The notes beneath the pieces are model-generated. The model worked only from the letters and a program-made list of their open reading frames with translations. It was not told where the DNA came from and did no database searches. Positions 25,109 through 32,883 of a stretch of 37,238 bases of DNA are shown here, in pieces; the first letter of the stretch is position 1, and each line of letters opens with the position of its first letter. Position numbers and translations under genes: made by a program. The stretch is from Desulfobulbaceae bacterium UBA5611 (GTDB lineage: Bacteria > Desulfobacterota > Desulfobulbia > Desulfobulbales > Desulfocapsaceae). Where the stretch lies: the NCBI GenBank assembly GCA_002424635.1, contig DIKT01000093.1, forward strand, positions 70,214 through 107,451. The letters are read 5' to 3'.

Positions 25109-26158
25109 TTATAGGGCTGGCGGTTCGATCATCTCCGGGCAGAGGTTGGCGCTTTTGACATAGCCCCTGACCCAGACGGCCAGATAGGTATCGACATAGT
25201 CCAGCCAGGCGGCAAAGGTGGTCGGATTGCTGGCATGGCGATACATCCTGGCGGTGACCACGGCACTGCCGGCGGCATAATGACGGCAGTCGTTACAATC
25301 AGTATCCGGCACGCAGCAGGCAGCGGCGCGATCCCATTGCAGGTCGGTGCGATACTGGCGAAAAGACCGACCCAGGCCGATATCAGTTGACGGATTCATC
25401 CGCGGATAGGAGCAGGAGAACAGCTCGTGCAGGCCTTGGGCATGGGTGTGGGCCACAATATTATAGGGCGAAAAGAGCACGGTCTCCGGGAATTCAGCCA
25501 GCAGGGCGCTCATCACGGCCCGGGTGCGGGCCAGGGTCTCCGGGGTATGCCGCAGATGGCCCGTATAGCCTACGGGAGATGAAAACATGTTAAAGGTGAT
25601 CTGGTGGCCGTTAGCCGCCAGGATTTCGGTTACTTCCCGGGCCTGGTCGATATTGACCGGAGTGAAGGTGTAGACCCAGACGGCCCTCGAATCATCCCGG
25701 TAGTTAGCCATCTGGCGGGCCAGCATATCCTTGGCCTTTCTGATCTCCAGGCTGGTCAGATCATTGCCCCAGACCGAGATATGGATCCGGTAATCAATTT
25801 CCTTGGGCAGCACCTTGAGGCCGTTGCTGGCAATGCAGCCTAAAGGAATGATATCATGACAGGTCTGGCATAAGTCCGGCACCAGAGACGGCTCGGCTCC
25901 GGCCAGAACGACAAAGGTGATGCCCCGTTCTTTCTCGGCTGCCATCAGCTGCTGCCAGTCGCTACTGTTGAGATTTTCCTCAGCGAACTGTTTTTCCCCA
26001 TTAAAATAATAGCAGCCCTCGCAGCGGATGTTGCAGCGGTTGCTCATGTCATAGGTCGATTCGCGGAGAAAAAAATATTGGCGCACCTTTTCCCACTGCC
26101 CCCGAATTACCGGATCAGCAATGATCTCTGCAAATTTGTATTGTCTGTCGTTGGCCAC
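25109..26158 (-). CDS. Radical SAM enzyme B (paired paralogue)
   Basis: 349 residues. The cluster motif is DMSNRCNIRCEGC (Cys42, Cys46, Cys49), followed by VVLAGAEPSL in place of the GGEP motif. A C-terminal CCVPDTDCNDC again gives extra Cys like its neighbour. Start is GTG at 26158, directly after the stop of the dehydratase-ACP gene. The two enzymes share the SxYD-x2-x-RCN-x2-C-x-GC start, the middle YxYTxTP string and the tail Cys group, so they are paralogues that may work as a pair. No cobalamin domain is present. The substrate is probably an ACP-bound chain, which is inference from the neighbours. Confidence 0.9.
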   Translation of the reverse strand: MANDRQYKFAEIIADPVIRGQWEKVRQYFFLRESTYDMSNRCNIRCEGCYYFNGEKQFAEENLNSSDWQQLMAAEKERGITFVVLAGAEPSLVPDLCQTCHDIIPLGCIASNGLKVLPKEIDYRIHISVWGNDLTSLEIRKAKDMLARQMANYRDDSRAVWVYTFTPVNIDQAREVTEILAANGHQITFNMFSSPVGYTGHLRHTPETLARTRAVMSALLAEFPETVLFSPYNIVAHTHAQGLHELFSCSYPRMNPSTDIGLGRSFRQYRTDLQWDRAAACCVPDTDCNDCRHYAAGSAVVTARMYRHASNPTTFAAWLDYVDTYLAVWVRGYVKSANLCPEMIEPPAL

Positions 26159-26821
26159 TTATTCGTCATCCGCCTGTTTCTGAGTGATATACTCGGCAAT
26201 AATGCGCACGGTGGTCAGCTTCGGGTAGTCGTCTTCATCAATCCTGATCCCGTATTCATCCCGCAGAATCAGAGCAATGGTGGCCAGATCCATGGAGTCA
26301 ACACCGACCTCGTCCACCAGATCGAGATCAGGGTCAAAGGTTTGCGGGCTTACATCTTCGAGTTTGAGTTCATTGATGATGATTTCGGCAATACGAGTGA
26401 TTGTCGGGGTGATATCTGTGCTCATGAAAGATTCGTTCTCCTGTGTGGGGGCCAATGTCAGTGTGCCGGAACAGACATCTTCCTGCTTACTGCTGATACG
26501 GAATGTATAGGTATTTTCTTTGCCAGCGGCTAAGGCGTGGATATCAAGGATATCTCCCGGCCGGATAAGCTTTTTAAATTTAATGCGCGATAAGTCAACC
26601 AGCCGCAAATCTTTTTTCCGGGCCTGGGCAATAACATTGGTTACCATCTGCAGCTGGGCAATGCCGGGTAAAATGGGATCACCGGGAAAATGCCCGCTAA
26701 ACCAGGGTGACTGCGGATCTGTTGTCACCTGCGCTATGACCGCATCATTGGTCTGTTCTATGGAAATAGATGAATACCACATTGAGAAATTTGTTGCATG
26801 TCCCAAAATATCTTTTTTCAA
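26159..26821 (-). CDS. FabZ/ApeI-like dehydratase fused to an acyl carrier protein
   Basis: 220 residues, two domains. Residues about 14-128 are a hotdog with SPWFSGHFPGDPILPGIAQLQ: His44 is kept, but the FabZ catalytic Glu position is Gln58, as in ApeI-type members by memory. Residues 133-220 are an ACP with Ser176 in GVDSMDLATI. The boundary has an in-frame ATG (26425) with AGGAG 12 bases upstream, so a free ACP could also be made. Start is uncertain: TTG at 26821 or ATG at 26782. The gene lies between the B12-type radical SAM gene (24 bp) and the paired radical SAM genes. Fusing the ACP tethers the substrate to this step. Confidence 0.85.
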   Translation of the reverse strand: MKKDILGHATNFSMWYSSISIEQTNDAVIAQVTTDPQSPWFSGHFPGDPILPGIAQLQMVTNVIAQARKKDLRLVDLSRIKFKKLIRPGDILDIHALAAGKENTYTFRISSKQEDVCSGTLTLAPTQENESFMSTDITPTITRIAEIIINELKLEDVSPQTFDPDLDLVDEVGVDSMDLATIALILRDEYGIRIDEDDYPKLTTVRIIAEYITQKQADDE

Positions 26822-26845
26822 AAGAACGGCTGCCCTTACCCAAAA

Positions 26846-28195
26846 CTAACGAATCAGGTACTCCCACAGCGGCCCGGTATAGCCCCGTTGATGCATCTTG
26901 GCAACGGTGGCTGCCGCTTTGCCACCTCCGGAACCGACGACCCAGTTTATCCGATCAGCCGCCTGGTGCACAATGATTTTCTCAATGGCAGCATGGTTAA
27001 TGGCATCACTTTCATAGAAAACAGGCTGCAGGAGATCAGTGTCCGCGGTGATCTTGCCCTCGCTGAGGGCTCGGTCATAGAGGGCGGTGTGGGGATAGAT
27101 CCTGATGCCGGTAAAAAAGAAGAGCACGGTTTTGTGCAGTGAGTCGAGGGCGCCGATGGTTTCGTCCAGCGTCTGGGCTGATTCACCGGGACCGCCCAGC
27201 AGAAAATAATGGGCTACGTGCAGGCCGGCCGCAAGGGCCTGGTTATGGGCGGTCAGGACATCAACGGGCTGAAAAGGCTTGCAGTAATTGTGCAGCATGG
27301 TGGCCGACAGCGATTCAGTGCCGAATTCTACATGTTGCAGGCCGGCGGCACGCATGCTCTGGAAATAATCCGCCGGCAGCCTGATCGGGGCAAAAAAACC
27401 ACCCCAGGGGATGGAAACCGCCAATTTGCGAAAGGCTGCCGCCACGGCCAGGCTGTGGCCAATATCTGAGTTAAAGGCGGAATCGGTGATAAAAAAATAT
27501 TTAGCCCCGGCCCCTTGCAAAGCCAGAGCCGTGCGGGCCACCTCCATAGGCGGAACCAGGCGGTGAGTATGGCCTTCAATATGCGGATAGGGGCAGTAGC
27601 TGCAGCGAAAGGCACAGCCTCTTTTGGTCTGCAGGTTCAGCATCCCTCCGTGTTGCAGATAATAGCGGTGGTGGTTGGCAGCTGTTTTACCGAAATGACG
27701 GGCCTGTTCTCCGGCCCAGGGACTGATCACGGTCTCGAGCGCAGAGGCGCTGATCAGGCCCGGGATGGTGTCGGGTGCTTGTTTATTATCCAGGGCCTCG
27801 ACCAGCATGGCAAAACGCTCGCCCTCGCCGACAATGCCATAATCAAGCTCAAGGGCAGTGAAGATCTGTTGCGGTAAAATGGTGAAGCCGGCCCCGCCGC
27901 CGACCATGACGGCCAGGCTCCGCGCCCGCAACCAGCTGAGCAGCTCCTTGAGTTCCTCAATGAAAAAAAGGGGGGCGCCGGCCTCGGTATTGTCGATATT
28001 TCTGATGGACAGGCCGATGATATCGGGTGAATAGTCCCGCAGTAATACGGCCAGGGCCGGCCGATCAAGCACATTGAGATCAGCAATCTGCACCTCATGC
28101 CTGGCGGCAATCGCCCCGGCTACATAGTCAAGACCTATGGGATAGACCGGGTAGGGCACTCTCAGGGTGTTAGGGGAGATGAGCAGAATCTTCAT
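26846..28195 (-). CDS. B12-binding-domain radical SAM enzyme
   Basis: 449 residues. The N-terminal Rossmann-type domain (about 1-140) starts MKILLISPNTLRVPYPVYPIGL and contains DIIGLSIRNID and VGEGE, as in cobalamin-binding radical SAM proteins; no DxHxxG is visible, so cobalamin binding is not sure. The cluster motif is KRGCAFRCSYC (Cys194, Cys198, Cys201). GGPGES follows near residue 345. Members of this class methylate unreactive carbons, form rings or modify lipids (for example HpnR-type, BchE-type). Its start overlaps the stop of the KS-CLF gene upstream (ATGA). It is co-transcribed with the synthase, so its substrate is probably the lipid chain. Confidence 0.9.
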   Translation of the reverse strand: MKILLISPNTLRVPYPVYPIGLDYVAGAIAARHEVQIADLNVLDRPALAVLLRDYSPDIIGLSIRNIDNTEAGAPLFFIEELKELLSWLRARSLAVMVGGGAGFTILPQQIFTALELDYGIVGEGERFAMLVEALDNKQAPDTIPGLISASALETVISPWAGEQARHFGKTAANHHRYYLQHGGMLNLQTKRGCAFRCSYCPYPHIEGHTHRLVPPMEVARTALALQGAGAKYFFITDSAFNSDIGHSLAVAAAFRKLAVSIPWGGFFAPIRLPADYFQSMRAAGLQHVEFGTESLSATMLHNYCKPFQPVDVLTAHNQALAAGLHVAHYFLLGGPGESAQTLDETIGALDSLHKTVLFFFTGIRIYPHTALYDRALSEGKITADTDLLQPVFYESDAINHAAIEKIIVHQAADRINWVVGSGGGKAAATVAKMHQRGYTGPLWEYLIR

Positions 28196-30354
28196 GGGCC
28201 GCTCACTGCCATCGCGGTAATGGCCGTGCCCAGACCAAGGATCAGGATCTTTTTGCCGGTAAGCGCGGTTGGTTCACCCGCGGCCACCAGTCCTGACGGG
28301 AGCTCCCCTCTGTGCAGGAATTGGACCGCCAGCACAGCCGCCACGGCCGAGGCCGAGGCGAATTGCCCGGTGAATTGCCGGTAATACACCAGTGGAATAT
28401 TAAGCATCGACTTACTCAGGAACTCCGCCAGCTGCTCTCGGCCCGCCTTATCGGCTGCCGCCGGGATTCCTGCCATGAGCAGGCCATAATCGCTGAGCAG
28501 GGTTTGCTTGCCGCCGAGGGCCGCAATAAGTTTATCGATGGCCCCGGCGGCGGTGTCGTTTTGATAAAAAGGGACGCGGATCTGACAGGTGCCGGGCAGC
28601 TCTTTTCTATGCAGACAGAAGCCGCCGCCGCCGTCGGCTAAGGAAGAGCCGGGCAGAATCGACGGGTCGAACAGCGGCGAGAATTGGGCATGGCCTTCAT
28701 CGGCTCCTATGACAAAGGCGGGTGCGGAGTGGTCATCGAGCAGGCTGTCGGCTGCCAGCAGCGCCTGTTCAAAGGAATAATCGCCACCGCTGCTGGTGAT
28801 ATTGGCCCCGGTGGCATTGTAGGTGATTGCTATCTGGCCGGCCGCGCTGTTGTGGACCGAGCCGACAAAATCGGTAGGACTGGGAAATTGTTCATTGGTC
28901 TGGCGGAGCTTTTCCAGAAAATCATAGGTTTCAGACAGCGCTCCCCAGCCGCTGCCCATGAAGACGCTGTCCGGAGTTTGCTCCAGCCCGGCATCCGTAT
29001 AGGCTGCCGCGGCCAGGGCCAGGGCCAGCCGGGGAAAGCGCTTGAGCCTTCGCACTGTTCTGGCCGGCAGGTTGGCGGAAATGGTCTCCAGGGGCAGCAT
29101 GCCGGCGATGGTTTGGGTCTGCATGAGTCCGGCCAGGCTCTCTTCGGTGTTACCGGCCCCGCTTAGACAGGCGCAGCCGACGATGCTCAAGGGAGCCCTG
29201 TGCTGCCGGGTTGGGGGCGCGGCAAAGACGTCAGGTTGGGCGAAGAGCAGGCAACCGTTATTGCCGCCGAAACCAAAAGAGTTGGAGAGTACAGCTGCTG
29301 CTGACTGGCTGCTGGGTTGTAACAGGGGGATAAGCTGCAGTTCCGGGTCGGGCAGCCGGCAGCCGGTGTTCGCCGGCAGCAGATCATGGGTAAGGGCAAT
29401 CGTTGCCACTACCGCTTCAATAGCCCCGGCGGCCGCCAGGCCATGACCGGTGGCCCCTTTAATCGAGGACAACGGCGGCGGCTGTGGAAAAAGCGTCCTG
29501 ATGGCCTTGGCCTCGGCCAGATCATTGTCCGGCGTCCCGGTGCCGTGCAGGTTGATATAGTCAATGTCGCCAGTGGTTAAGGCGGCATCGTCTAAAGCCG
29601 CCTGCATGGCCATGGCCGCCCCCTTTCCTTGCGGATGGGGGGCAGCCGGGTGATAAGCGTCACAGGAAAGGCCGGCCCCCAGCAGTTGCCCCAGAGGCTT
29701 GTCCGGTCTGATGGTGGTCAGCAGCAGCAGGGCCGCCCCTTCACCTACCGACATGCCCTGTCGCCGGGCATCAAAAGGCCTGCTACCCTCGGGATCAACG
29801 AGCTGCAGGGAGTGAAAGCCGAAATAGGTTAAATGACTGAGGGAATCTGCGCCTCCGGCCAGAATCCAGTCCGCCTGCCCGGCCTGCAGCATGCGAAGAG
29901 CCAGACTGAGGGCCACGGCCCCGGAGGAGCAGGCCGTGGAAACCGTCAGAGCCCGGCCCGGGCAATGGACCTGCTGCGCCACCGCTTCGGCAACCGTCGT
30001 CAGGCCATGGTAACAATATTGACCCTGATCATGGACCTCGGCGGTCAGGAGTTGTTCGGTGGTGAGAAGGCCGCCGGTGGTAGTGCCCATAATGACCGCA
30101 TCCGGAGGTTGAGCCCAGCCCTGCATGGCCTGACGGGCGGCGGCCAGGGCCAGGGTGTGCGTCCTGGGCAGATTGGAGGCGGGCAGGTTGTTAACTTGAG
30201 CGGCCGGCAGGGCGGGAGGATTTTGCAGAGAAAACAGGCTCAGCGGCTGAATGGCTGATCTGTTATTGCGCAGGGCCTGTTCGGTCGCCGCCAGCCCCAC
30301 GCCAAGCGGGCTGATGATCCCTACCCCGGCAATATAAACGTTTCCGGCTGTCAA
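28192..30354 (-). CDS. Ketosynthase fused to a Cys-less ketosynthase-like (CLF-type) domain
   Basis: 720 residues in two thiolase-fold parts. Residues 1 to about 375 are a full ketosynthase: Cys142 in VSTACSSGA, His270 in NLHGTGTPD, His304 with Lys299 in SSIKGATGHG, ending SNSFGFGGNNGCLLF. From about 388 (PLSIVGCACLSGAG) a second ketosynthase-like half starts. At its active site it has SVHNSAAGQIAI (residues 499-510), with no Cys, as in the Ketoacyl-synt_2 domain of aryl polyene loci. It ends without the His-His half. The two parts are normally separate genes; here they form one protein. Start is TTG overlapping the ACP stop, and its stop overlaps the B12 radical SAM start. It likely sets chain length. 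Confidence 0.9.
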   Translation of the reverse strand: MTAGNVYIAGVGIISPLGVGLAATEQALRNNRSAIQPLSLFSLQNPPALPAAQVNNLPASNLPRTHTLALAAARQAMQGWAQPPDAVIMGTTTGGLLTTEQLLTAEVHDQGQYCYHGLTTVAEAVAQQVHCPGRALTVSTACSSGAVALSLALRMLQAGQADWILAGGADSLSHLTYFGFHSLQLVDPEGSRPFDARRQGMSVGEGAALLLLTTIRPDKPLGQLLGAGLSCDAYHPAAPHPQGKGAAMAMQAALDDAALTTGDIDYINLHGTGTPDNDLAEAKAIRTLFPQPPPLSSIKGATGHGLAAAGAIEAVVATIALTHDLLPANTGCRLPDPELQLIPLLQPSSQSAAAVLSNSFGFGGNNGCLLFAQPDVFAAPPTRQHRAPLSIVGCACLSGAGNTEESLAGLMQTQTIAGMLPLETISANLPARTVRRLKRFPRLALALAAAAYTDAGLEQTPDSVFMGSGWGALSETYDFLEKLRQTNEQFPSPTDFVGSVHNSAAGQIAITYNATGANITSSGGDYSFEQALLAADSLLDDHSAPAFVIGADEGHAQFSPLFDPSILPGSSLADGGGGFCLHRKELPGTCQIRVPFYQNDTAAGAIDKLIAALGGKQTLLSDYGLLMAGIPAAADKAGREQLAEFLSKSMLNIPLVYYRQFTGQFASASAVAAVLAVQFLHRGELPSGLVAAGEPTALTGKKILILGLGTAITAMAVSGP

Positions 30355-30617
30355 GAAGAGGCGGCGGGAGAATTGGTCCGGATATAGTCGGCCAGGGCTG
30401 TCAGGGTAGAAAAGACCTTTTCGCCGATATTCTTATTGTTGATGACGACACCATACTCTTTTTCGACCATGACCACCATCTCCAGCACATCAATGGAGTC
30501 AATGCCCAGCTCACCACCAACCAGCTGCGCATTTTCATCAATGTCTGCCGGTTGGACATCGGTCAGATTGAGAATGCCAATCAGTTTGCCTTTGAGTTCT
30601 TCGGTTAATGCATCCAT
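30351..30617 (-). CDS. Acyl carrier protein
   Basis: 88 residues with the prosthetic-group site ELGIDSIDVLEM (Ser41). Length and acidity fit a type II ACP. It is the first gene of the ten-gene minus-strand operon that runs to 19986, and its stop overlaps the start of the KS-CLF fusion. The ATG at 30617 has no clear Shine-Dalgarno. It is distinct from the ACP at 12567 and the ACP domain in 26159-26821, so the locus uses three carriers. Confidence 0.93.
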   Translation of the reverse strand: MDALTEELKGKLIGILNLTDVQPADIDENAQLVGGELGIDSIDVLEMVVMVEKEYGVVINNKNIGEKVFSTLTALADYIRTNSPAASS

Positions 30618-30942
30618 AGTATTGTTTATTTTTTTGTTTTAACGTTCTATGATCCTGCCGGCCCCAGCAAACAGCCGGATCATCTGTCTAGTTTGGGCCA
30701 GTTAAAGTCCAGCTGGCTGAGTAGTAGCAAAACTATAGTATAATGGCCATACTAATTTGTCATCTGATTTGCCGGGAGGCAATTTTTTTCCAGCCGCCGG
30801 TTACAGAAGTTCATGACAAAATGGCATTAGACGGCTATTCTTGCCAATGGTATTACCTTTGTCGACTGGAAAGACCACGACTATGGACCAGTCGGCTTTC
30901 CAGTAAATTTACTAATTAACCAACAAACCCAGTGCCTAAGTC
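30618..30942. promoter_or_regulatory. Divergent promoter region between the two main biosynthetic operons
   Basis: This 325-bp gap holds no gene. Two candidate promoters face away from each other. On the minus strand ATGACA (30763-30758), 17 bp and TACTAT (30740-30735) point at the ACP gene. On the plus strand ATGACA (30813-30818), 17 bp and TATTCT (30836-30841) point at the hotdog gene. The two -35 elements are mirror images. The plus-strand leader carries a hairpin (30865-30904) and a 12-bp palindrome (30902-30913). Promoter calls are by eye. Confidence 0.4.
30865..30913 (+). promoter_or_regulatory. Leader hairpin and palindrome upstream of the plus-strand operon
   Basis: actggaaag (30865-30873) pairs exactly with ctttccagt (30896-30904), with an inner cgact/agtcg stem. 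The perfect palindrome agtaaatttact (30902-30913) overlaps the right arm. There is no T-run, so this is not an ordinary terminator. It could be an operator or an RNA leader element before the ATG at 30943. Confidence 0.45.
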
Positions 30943-31377
30943 ATGACAACAGCCGAACTGGCGGGTATTACCATCGCCGATTTGATTCCGCATCGTGGGC
31001 GCATGGTGTTGATTGATGATATTCTGGAAGTCGATTGCAGCCATGCCCTGACCGCTTCGGTAATGAGCGCCTCGTATCCCCTGGTTGACGGGCAGGGGAT
31101 CGAGCCGTTGATCATGATCGAACTAGCGGCGCAGACCGCCGGTGTTTGTAACGGCTGGGACCGGATCAAGACCAAGGGTATCGATTCCGAGCAGATGGGC
31201 TGGCTGGTTGGGGTGAAGCGGGCCCATTTTTATATTGACCGTATTCCGTTAGGCAGCAGAGTGGTGACCCGTTCTGACAACAGTCACAGCTATGGTAATC
31301 TGCGGGAAGTGGCCAGTGTCCTCCATCTCGATGATAAACTCATTGGAGAAGTGACTCTCCAATTGTATCAGGCGTGA
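30943..31377 (+). CDS. ApeP-like hotdog dehydratase
   Basis: 144 residues. The fold starts DLIPHRGRMVLIDDILEVD (His17), and the helix PLIMIELAAQTAGVCNGW has Glu60 in the E-x-x-AQ context typical of FabA/ApeP-type hotdog proteins. ApeP-type enzymes dehydrate 3-hydroxyacyl-ACP in aryl polyene synthesis. It begins the plus-strand operon and overlaps or abuts the reductase gene. Together they supply the ketoreduction and dehydration of each extension cycle. No Shine-Dalgarno is evident before the ATG. Confidence 0.87.
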   Translation: MTTAELAGITIADLIPHRGRMVLIDDILEVDCSHALTASVMSASYPLVDGQGIEPLIMIELAAQTAGVCNGWDRIKTKGIDSEQMGWLVGVKRAHFYIDRIPLGSRVVTRSDNSHSYGNLREVASVLHLDDKLIGEVTLQLYQA

Positions 31378-31382
31378 AATTT

Positions 31383-32123
31383 ATGATGAATGAAGACAAC
31401 AATCAACAAGTGGCCATTATCACCGGGGCGGCCAAGGGCATCGGCCAAGCCATTGCCGTCGAACTGGCGCGGGCAGGCTATTATATTGTGATCAATTACC
31501 TGTCGGATCAGGCCGGTGCCCAGCAGACCCTGGCCCTGGTAGAGGCGGCGGGCAGCCGGGGTGAGCTCTATCCCTTTGATGTCCGCGATGAGAAGCAGGC
31601 AGCGGCGGTGATTGATGATATTGCCCAGCGCTGCGGCCGGATTGATGTTCTGGTCAATAATGCCGGCATCATCCATGACGGCCTGTTCATGCTGATGGAA
31701 ACCGAGAGTTGGAAAGCCGTGCTGGATACCAGTCTTAATGGTTTTTACAATATGACCCGGCCGGTCATTGAAAAAATGGTGCGCAACCGCAGCGGCGTGA
31801 TCATCTCCCTGTCATCGGCGTCAGCCATTATGGCCAATCGCGGCCAGGCCAATTACGCAGCGGCCAAGGCCGGCCTCACCGCCGCCAGCAAGGTGGTGGC
31901 CTCGGAAGTAGCCCGTTTGGGCATTCGAGTCAATGTCGTGGCGCCGGGCCTGATTGAGACCGATATGATCAAGGATGCCCCCAAGGACTTTATTAAAAGC
32001 CTGATTCCCATGGCCCGGATCGGCCGGCCCGAGGAGGTAGCCAAGGTGGTGGCCTTTCTCTGTTCCGCTGACGCCTCTTATGTCACCGGTCAGGTTGTGT
32101 CAGTCAATGGCGGGATGTGTTAA
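31383..32123 (+). CDS. 3-oxoacyl-ACP reductase (FabG-like SDR)
   Basis: 246 residues. The NAD(P) loop is IITGAAKGIGQ, followed by VLVNNAGI, the catalytic Ser-Tyr-Lys set (SLSSASA then QANYAAAKAG) and the C-terminal YVTGQVVSVNGGMC. All classical SDR residues are kept. It reduces the beta-keto group of the ACP-bound chain. The start is not fixed: GTG at 31374 would overlap the upstream stop, while ATG at 31383 or 31386 is more usual; I chose 31383 because AGG lies 10 bases upstream. It is the only ketoreductase in the window, so it probably serves all the ketosynthases here. Confidence 0.93.
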   Translation: MMNEDNNQQVAIITGAAKGIGQAIAVELARAGYYIVINYLSDQAGAQQTLALVEAAGSRGELYPFDVRDEKQAAAVIDDIAQRCGRIDVLVNNAGIIHDGLFMLMETESWKAVLDTSLNGFYNMTRPVIEKMVRNRSGVIISLSSASAIMANRGQANYAAAKAGLTAASKVVASEVARLGIRVNVVAPGLIETDMIKDAPKDFIKSLIPMARIGRPEEVAKVVAFLCSADASYVTGQVVSVNGGMC

Positions 32124-32124
32124 T

Positions 32125-32724
32125 ATGCGCGGTCTATTTGTGATGGTAATGCTGGTTGCGGCGCTTGGCTGTTGGACCCCGGTGTCGGCCCAGGGTCAGG
32201 CTGGTCAGGCCATGCCGCGGCTGGAGTCGGTGCAGGCTGAATTTATTCAGGAAAAACAGCTGCCCATTTTGATTCGGCCCTTGGTTTCTAGGGGAACTTT
32301 CGTCTTTCAGGCCCCTGCCTCCTTGCGCTGGGAATATCAGACGCCTATTCACTCAATTCTGCTGATGCATGACGGGCGGACCCGGAAATTCATCAAGCAG
32401 CATGACCGGTTTGTTGAAGAACAAGGAATGGGCGTTGACGCCATGGCCATAGTCATCCAGGAGATCACGGGCTGGCTTGATGGCCGCATTACCGACACCG
32501 CAACTTTTAAGGTCGAAGCCGAGCAAGCAGGTCTCATCATCCTGACGCCGAAAGAAGCGGCGCTGGCCAAGATCATCAGCCGTATTGAATTAAGGCTGGC
32601 CGATCAGTCGGGCTTGATGGAATCGGTGACCTTATATGAAGGGCCGGAGTCGTTGACCAGGCTGGTTTTTTCCCAGGCCGTCCTTAATGCCAAAATTCCG
32701 GCGGTTACATTTACCCAGCCATGA
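32125..32724 (+). CDS. LolA-like outer-membrane carrier protein
   Basis: 199 residues with a signal peptide (residues about 1-22, ending TPVSA). The body has VQAEFIQEKQLPILIRPLVSRGTFVFQAPASLRWEY, the typical first strands of the LolA beta-half-barrel. LolA-type proteins carry a lipid or lipoprotein across the periplasm. A LolA-like gene is standard in aryl polyene loci, beside an MMPL exporter and a DUF3261 lipoprotein. Start ATG at 32125 follows the FabG stop by one base. Its TGA stop (32722-32724) overlaps an ATG at 32721, the ancestral start of the next gene (see the element at 32728). Confidence 0.88.
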   Translation: MRGLFVMVMLVAALGCWTPVSAQGQAGQAMPRLESVQAEFIQEKQLPILIRPLVSRGTFVFQAPASLRWEYQTPIHSILLMHDGRTRKFIKQHDRFVEEQGMGVDAMAIVIQEITGWLDGRITDTATFKVEAEQAGLIILTPKEAALAKIISRIELRLADQSGLMESVTLYEGPESLTRLVFSQAVLNAKIPAVTFTQP

Positions 32725-32727
32725 AAT

Positions 32728-32883
32728 CTGGTAACTATCCAGTGGCACACTATCTGCTTCGTCATCGGCCTGCTCATGTACGAGTCGGTACACTTCGCAG
32801 GGCTCTTTCTCGCATATGAAGCACTATTTGATAATTACACCACCTCGGTTTTCGCACTTTTCCGGCATTAACTGGAAAGTTAC
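32728..32883. mobile_element. MITE-like insertion in the start of the DUF3261-like gene (156 bp)
   Basis: Inverted ends gtaactatccagt (32731-32743) and aactggaaagttac (32870-32883) differ at one base. An inner hairpin, tgtac-gagtcg-gtaca, lies at 32777-32792. GAAAT flanks both sides (32723-32727 and 32884-32888), a 5-bp target duplication. Deleting 32728-32888 gives ccatgaaattggtgctagcc, which restores an ATGA overlap with the lolA-like stop and reads MKLVLALMMLSFLAAC, a normal lipoprotein signal. The element has no coding capacity beyond the in-frame ATG at 32816 that now starts the gene. Confidence 0.8.

Noticed and set aside
30865..30904. Hairpin read as a Rho-independent terminator
   Set aside because: No T-run follows on either strand and it lies in the leader of the plus-strand operon, so an operator or RNA leader element fits better.
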